The notes under the pieces: generated by a model
The model's input: the letters and a program-made list of their open reading frames with translations, nothing else
Databases searched by the model: none
Told to the model about the DNA's origin: nothing
NCBI GenBank assembly: GCA_905479535.1
Contig: CAJQMW010000082.1
Span: 1 to 6,512, forward strand
Direction: 5' to 3'
Length of the DNA: 6,512 nucleotides
From: an uncultured Maribacter sp.
Lineage (GTDB): Bacteria; Bacteroidota; Bacteroidia; Flavobacteriales; Flavobacteriaceae
Made by a program: the position numbers and the translations under genes
Part shown: positions 5,913-6,512 of the stretch, piece by piece
Position numbering within the stretch: position 1 is the stretch's first letter
How the letters are laid out: the number at the start of each line of letters is the position of its first letter

Positions 5913-6512
5913 AAAGGCAACCATATATATTGTTATTGCCCTAGTTACTTTAGGGGCGTTAATGTTGATTCAGTACAACAAACCCAAAGAAATCAATTGG
6001 TACGAATCTTACGTGTCCACCCATAAAATTCCTTACGGAACGTATGTATTCAATCAGATAATTCCCAAACTTTTCGGTGATAGGCTGCAACAAGTCAGCG
6101 TTCCCCCATTCGAATTTTTACAAAAGAACAAGGACTTGGAGGGCACCTATTTTTTTGTAAACAACAACATCGTATTCGATAAAGCTGAATTAGAATCTCT
6201 CTTGGAATGGATCTCTAAGGGGAATACCCTATTCGTAGCCTCAAAAACTTTCGAAGAAAAACTATTGGACACCCTAAATCTAGACCTGGGAAGTTTGTAC
6301 GGGGGATTTGAAGTAAGTCAACATCAAAACCACAATTTGGTAAATCCGAGCTTAAAGCACGCTGACAGCGTAATTTTTGACAAAGCTACCTACACGCCCT
6401 ATTTCAAGAAAATTGATACCCTAAACACCATCGTGCTAGGACAGGTGTTCACTGAACCGTTCAACGGCAAGGAAATTGAAAAACCGAACGTAAACATCAT
6501 TTCGCAGCCTTT
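5905..6512 (+). CDS. DUF4350 domain protein, 3' end missing
   Basis: The first 202 residues are present; the frame is open from ATG 5905 to the right edge. The start overlaps the last 8 bp of the DUF4129 gene. A membrane segment at about 5-23 after MGKKAT is followed by a domain that should lie outside the cytoplasmic membrane. Family features are SYVSTHKIPYGTYVF (35-49), GTYFFVNNN (80-88) and LLEWISKGNTLFVAS (99-113), the last resembling the strand-loop of GATase-like/ABC-auxiliary folds; I see no catalytic Cys-His-Glu set in the visible part. Homologues I know of are around 400 residues, with a second membrane segment near the C-terminus, so about half is missing here. The function is unknown. 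By position it is the fourth gene of the SpoIIM operon, and in related genomes a MoxR ATPase gene normally comes close behind. Confidence 0.85.
   Translation, partial: MGKKATIYIVIALVTLGALMLIQYNKPKEINWYESYVSTHKIPYGTYVFNQIIPKLFGDRLQQVSVPPFEFLQKNKDLEGTYFFVNNNIVFDKAELESLLEWISKGNTLFVASKTFEEKLLDTLNLDLGSLYGGFEVSQHQNHNLVNPSLKHADSVIFDKATYTPYFKKIDTLNTIVLGQVFTEPFNGKEIEKPNVNIISQP

Overview
The window looks like ordinary chromosome of a marine flavobacterium (Bacteroidota, Flavobacteriaceae; something near Maribacter, Zobellia or Arenibacter is my guess from protein style, not from a search). Supporting signs are the moderate-to-low GC, the absence of clear Shine-Dalgarno sequences before most starts, Bacteroidota-type promoter boxes (TAnnTTTG), and membrane and lipoprotein families whose wording is typical of this group. 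I see no IS element, prophage, CRISPR array, tRNA or rRNA. Coding density is very high: the largest gap is 88 bp, so no stretch over 300 bases lacks a gene.

Region 1 (1-1161, minus strand): a two-gene unit. A NUDIX hydrolase of the CoA pyrophosphatase (NudL) type is followed after 24 bp by a PlsC-type 1-acylglycerol-3-phosphate acyltransferase that runs off the left edge. Both concern acyl/CoA and phospholipid metabolism.

Region 2 (1160-1870, plus strand): a cyclophilin-type peptidyl-prolyl isomerase anchored as a lipoprotein. Its ATG overlaps the NUDIX ATG on the opposite strand (CATG at 1159-1162), so each gene's promoter must lie inside the other gene. It ends in an 88-bp convergent spacer (1871-1958) filled with short-period repeats.

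Region 3 (1959-3293, minus strand): an RDD-family membrane protein followed 3 bp later by a TRIC/UPF0126 channel-like membrane protein.

Region 4 (3327-6512, plus strand): divergent from the RDD gene across only 33 bp. It is a tightly packed run of four membrane genes: a SpoIIM (DUF95) family protein, an uncharacterised six-helix-like membrane protein, a DUF4129 protein and a DUF4350 protein cut by the right edge. Junctions are a 20-bp overlap, a 2-bp gap and an 8-bp overlap, which points to one operon with coupled translation.

Regions 3 and 4 are the most interesting part. RDD + SpoIIM-like + multi-pass membrane protein + DUF4129 + DUF4350 is the membrane half of a widespread but functionally undefined cassette that usually also carries a MoxR AAA+ ATPase and a DUF58 protein. 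I predict those two lie just beyond position 6512. The physiological role of the assembly is unknown to me; it is probably an envelope complex serviced by the MoxR chaperone.
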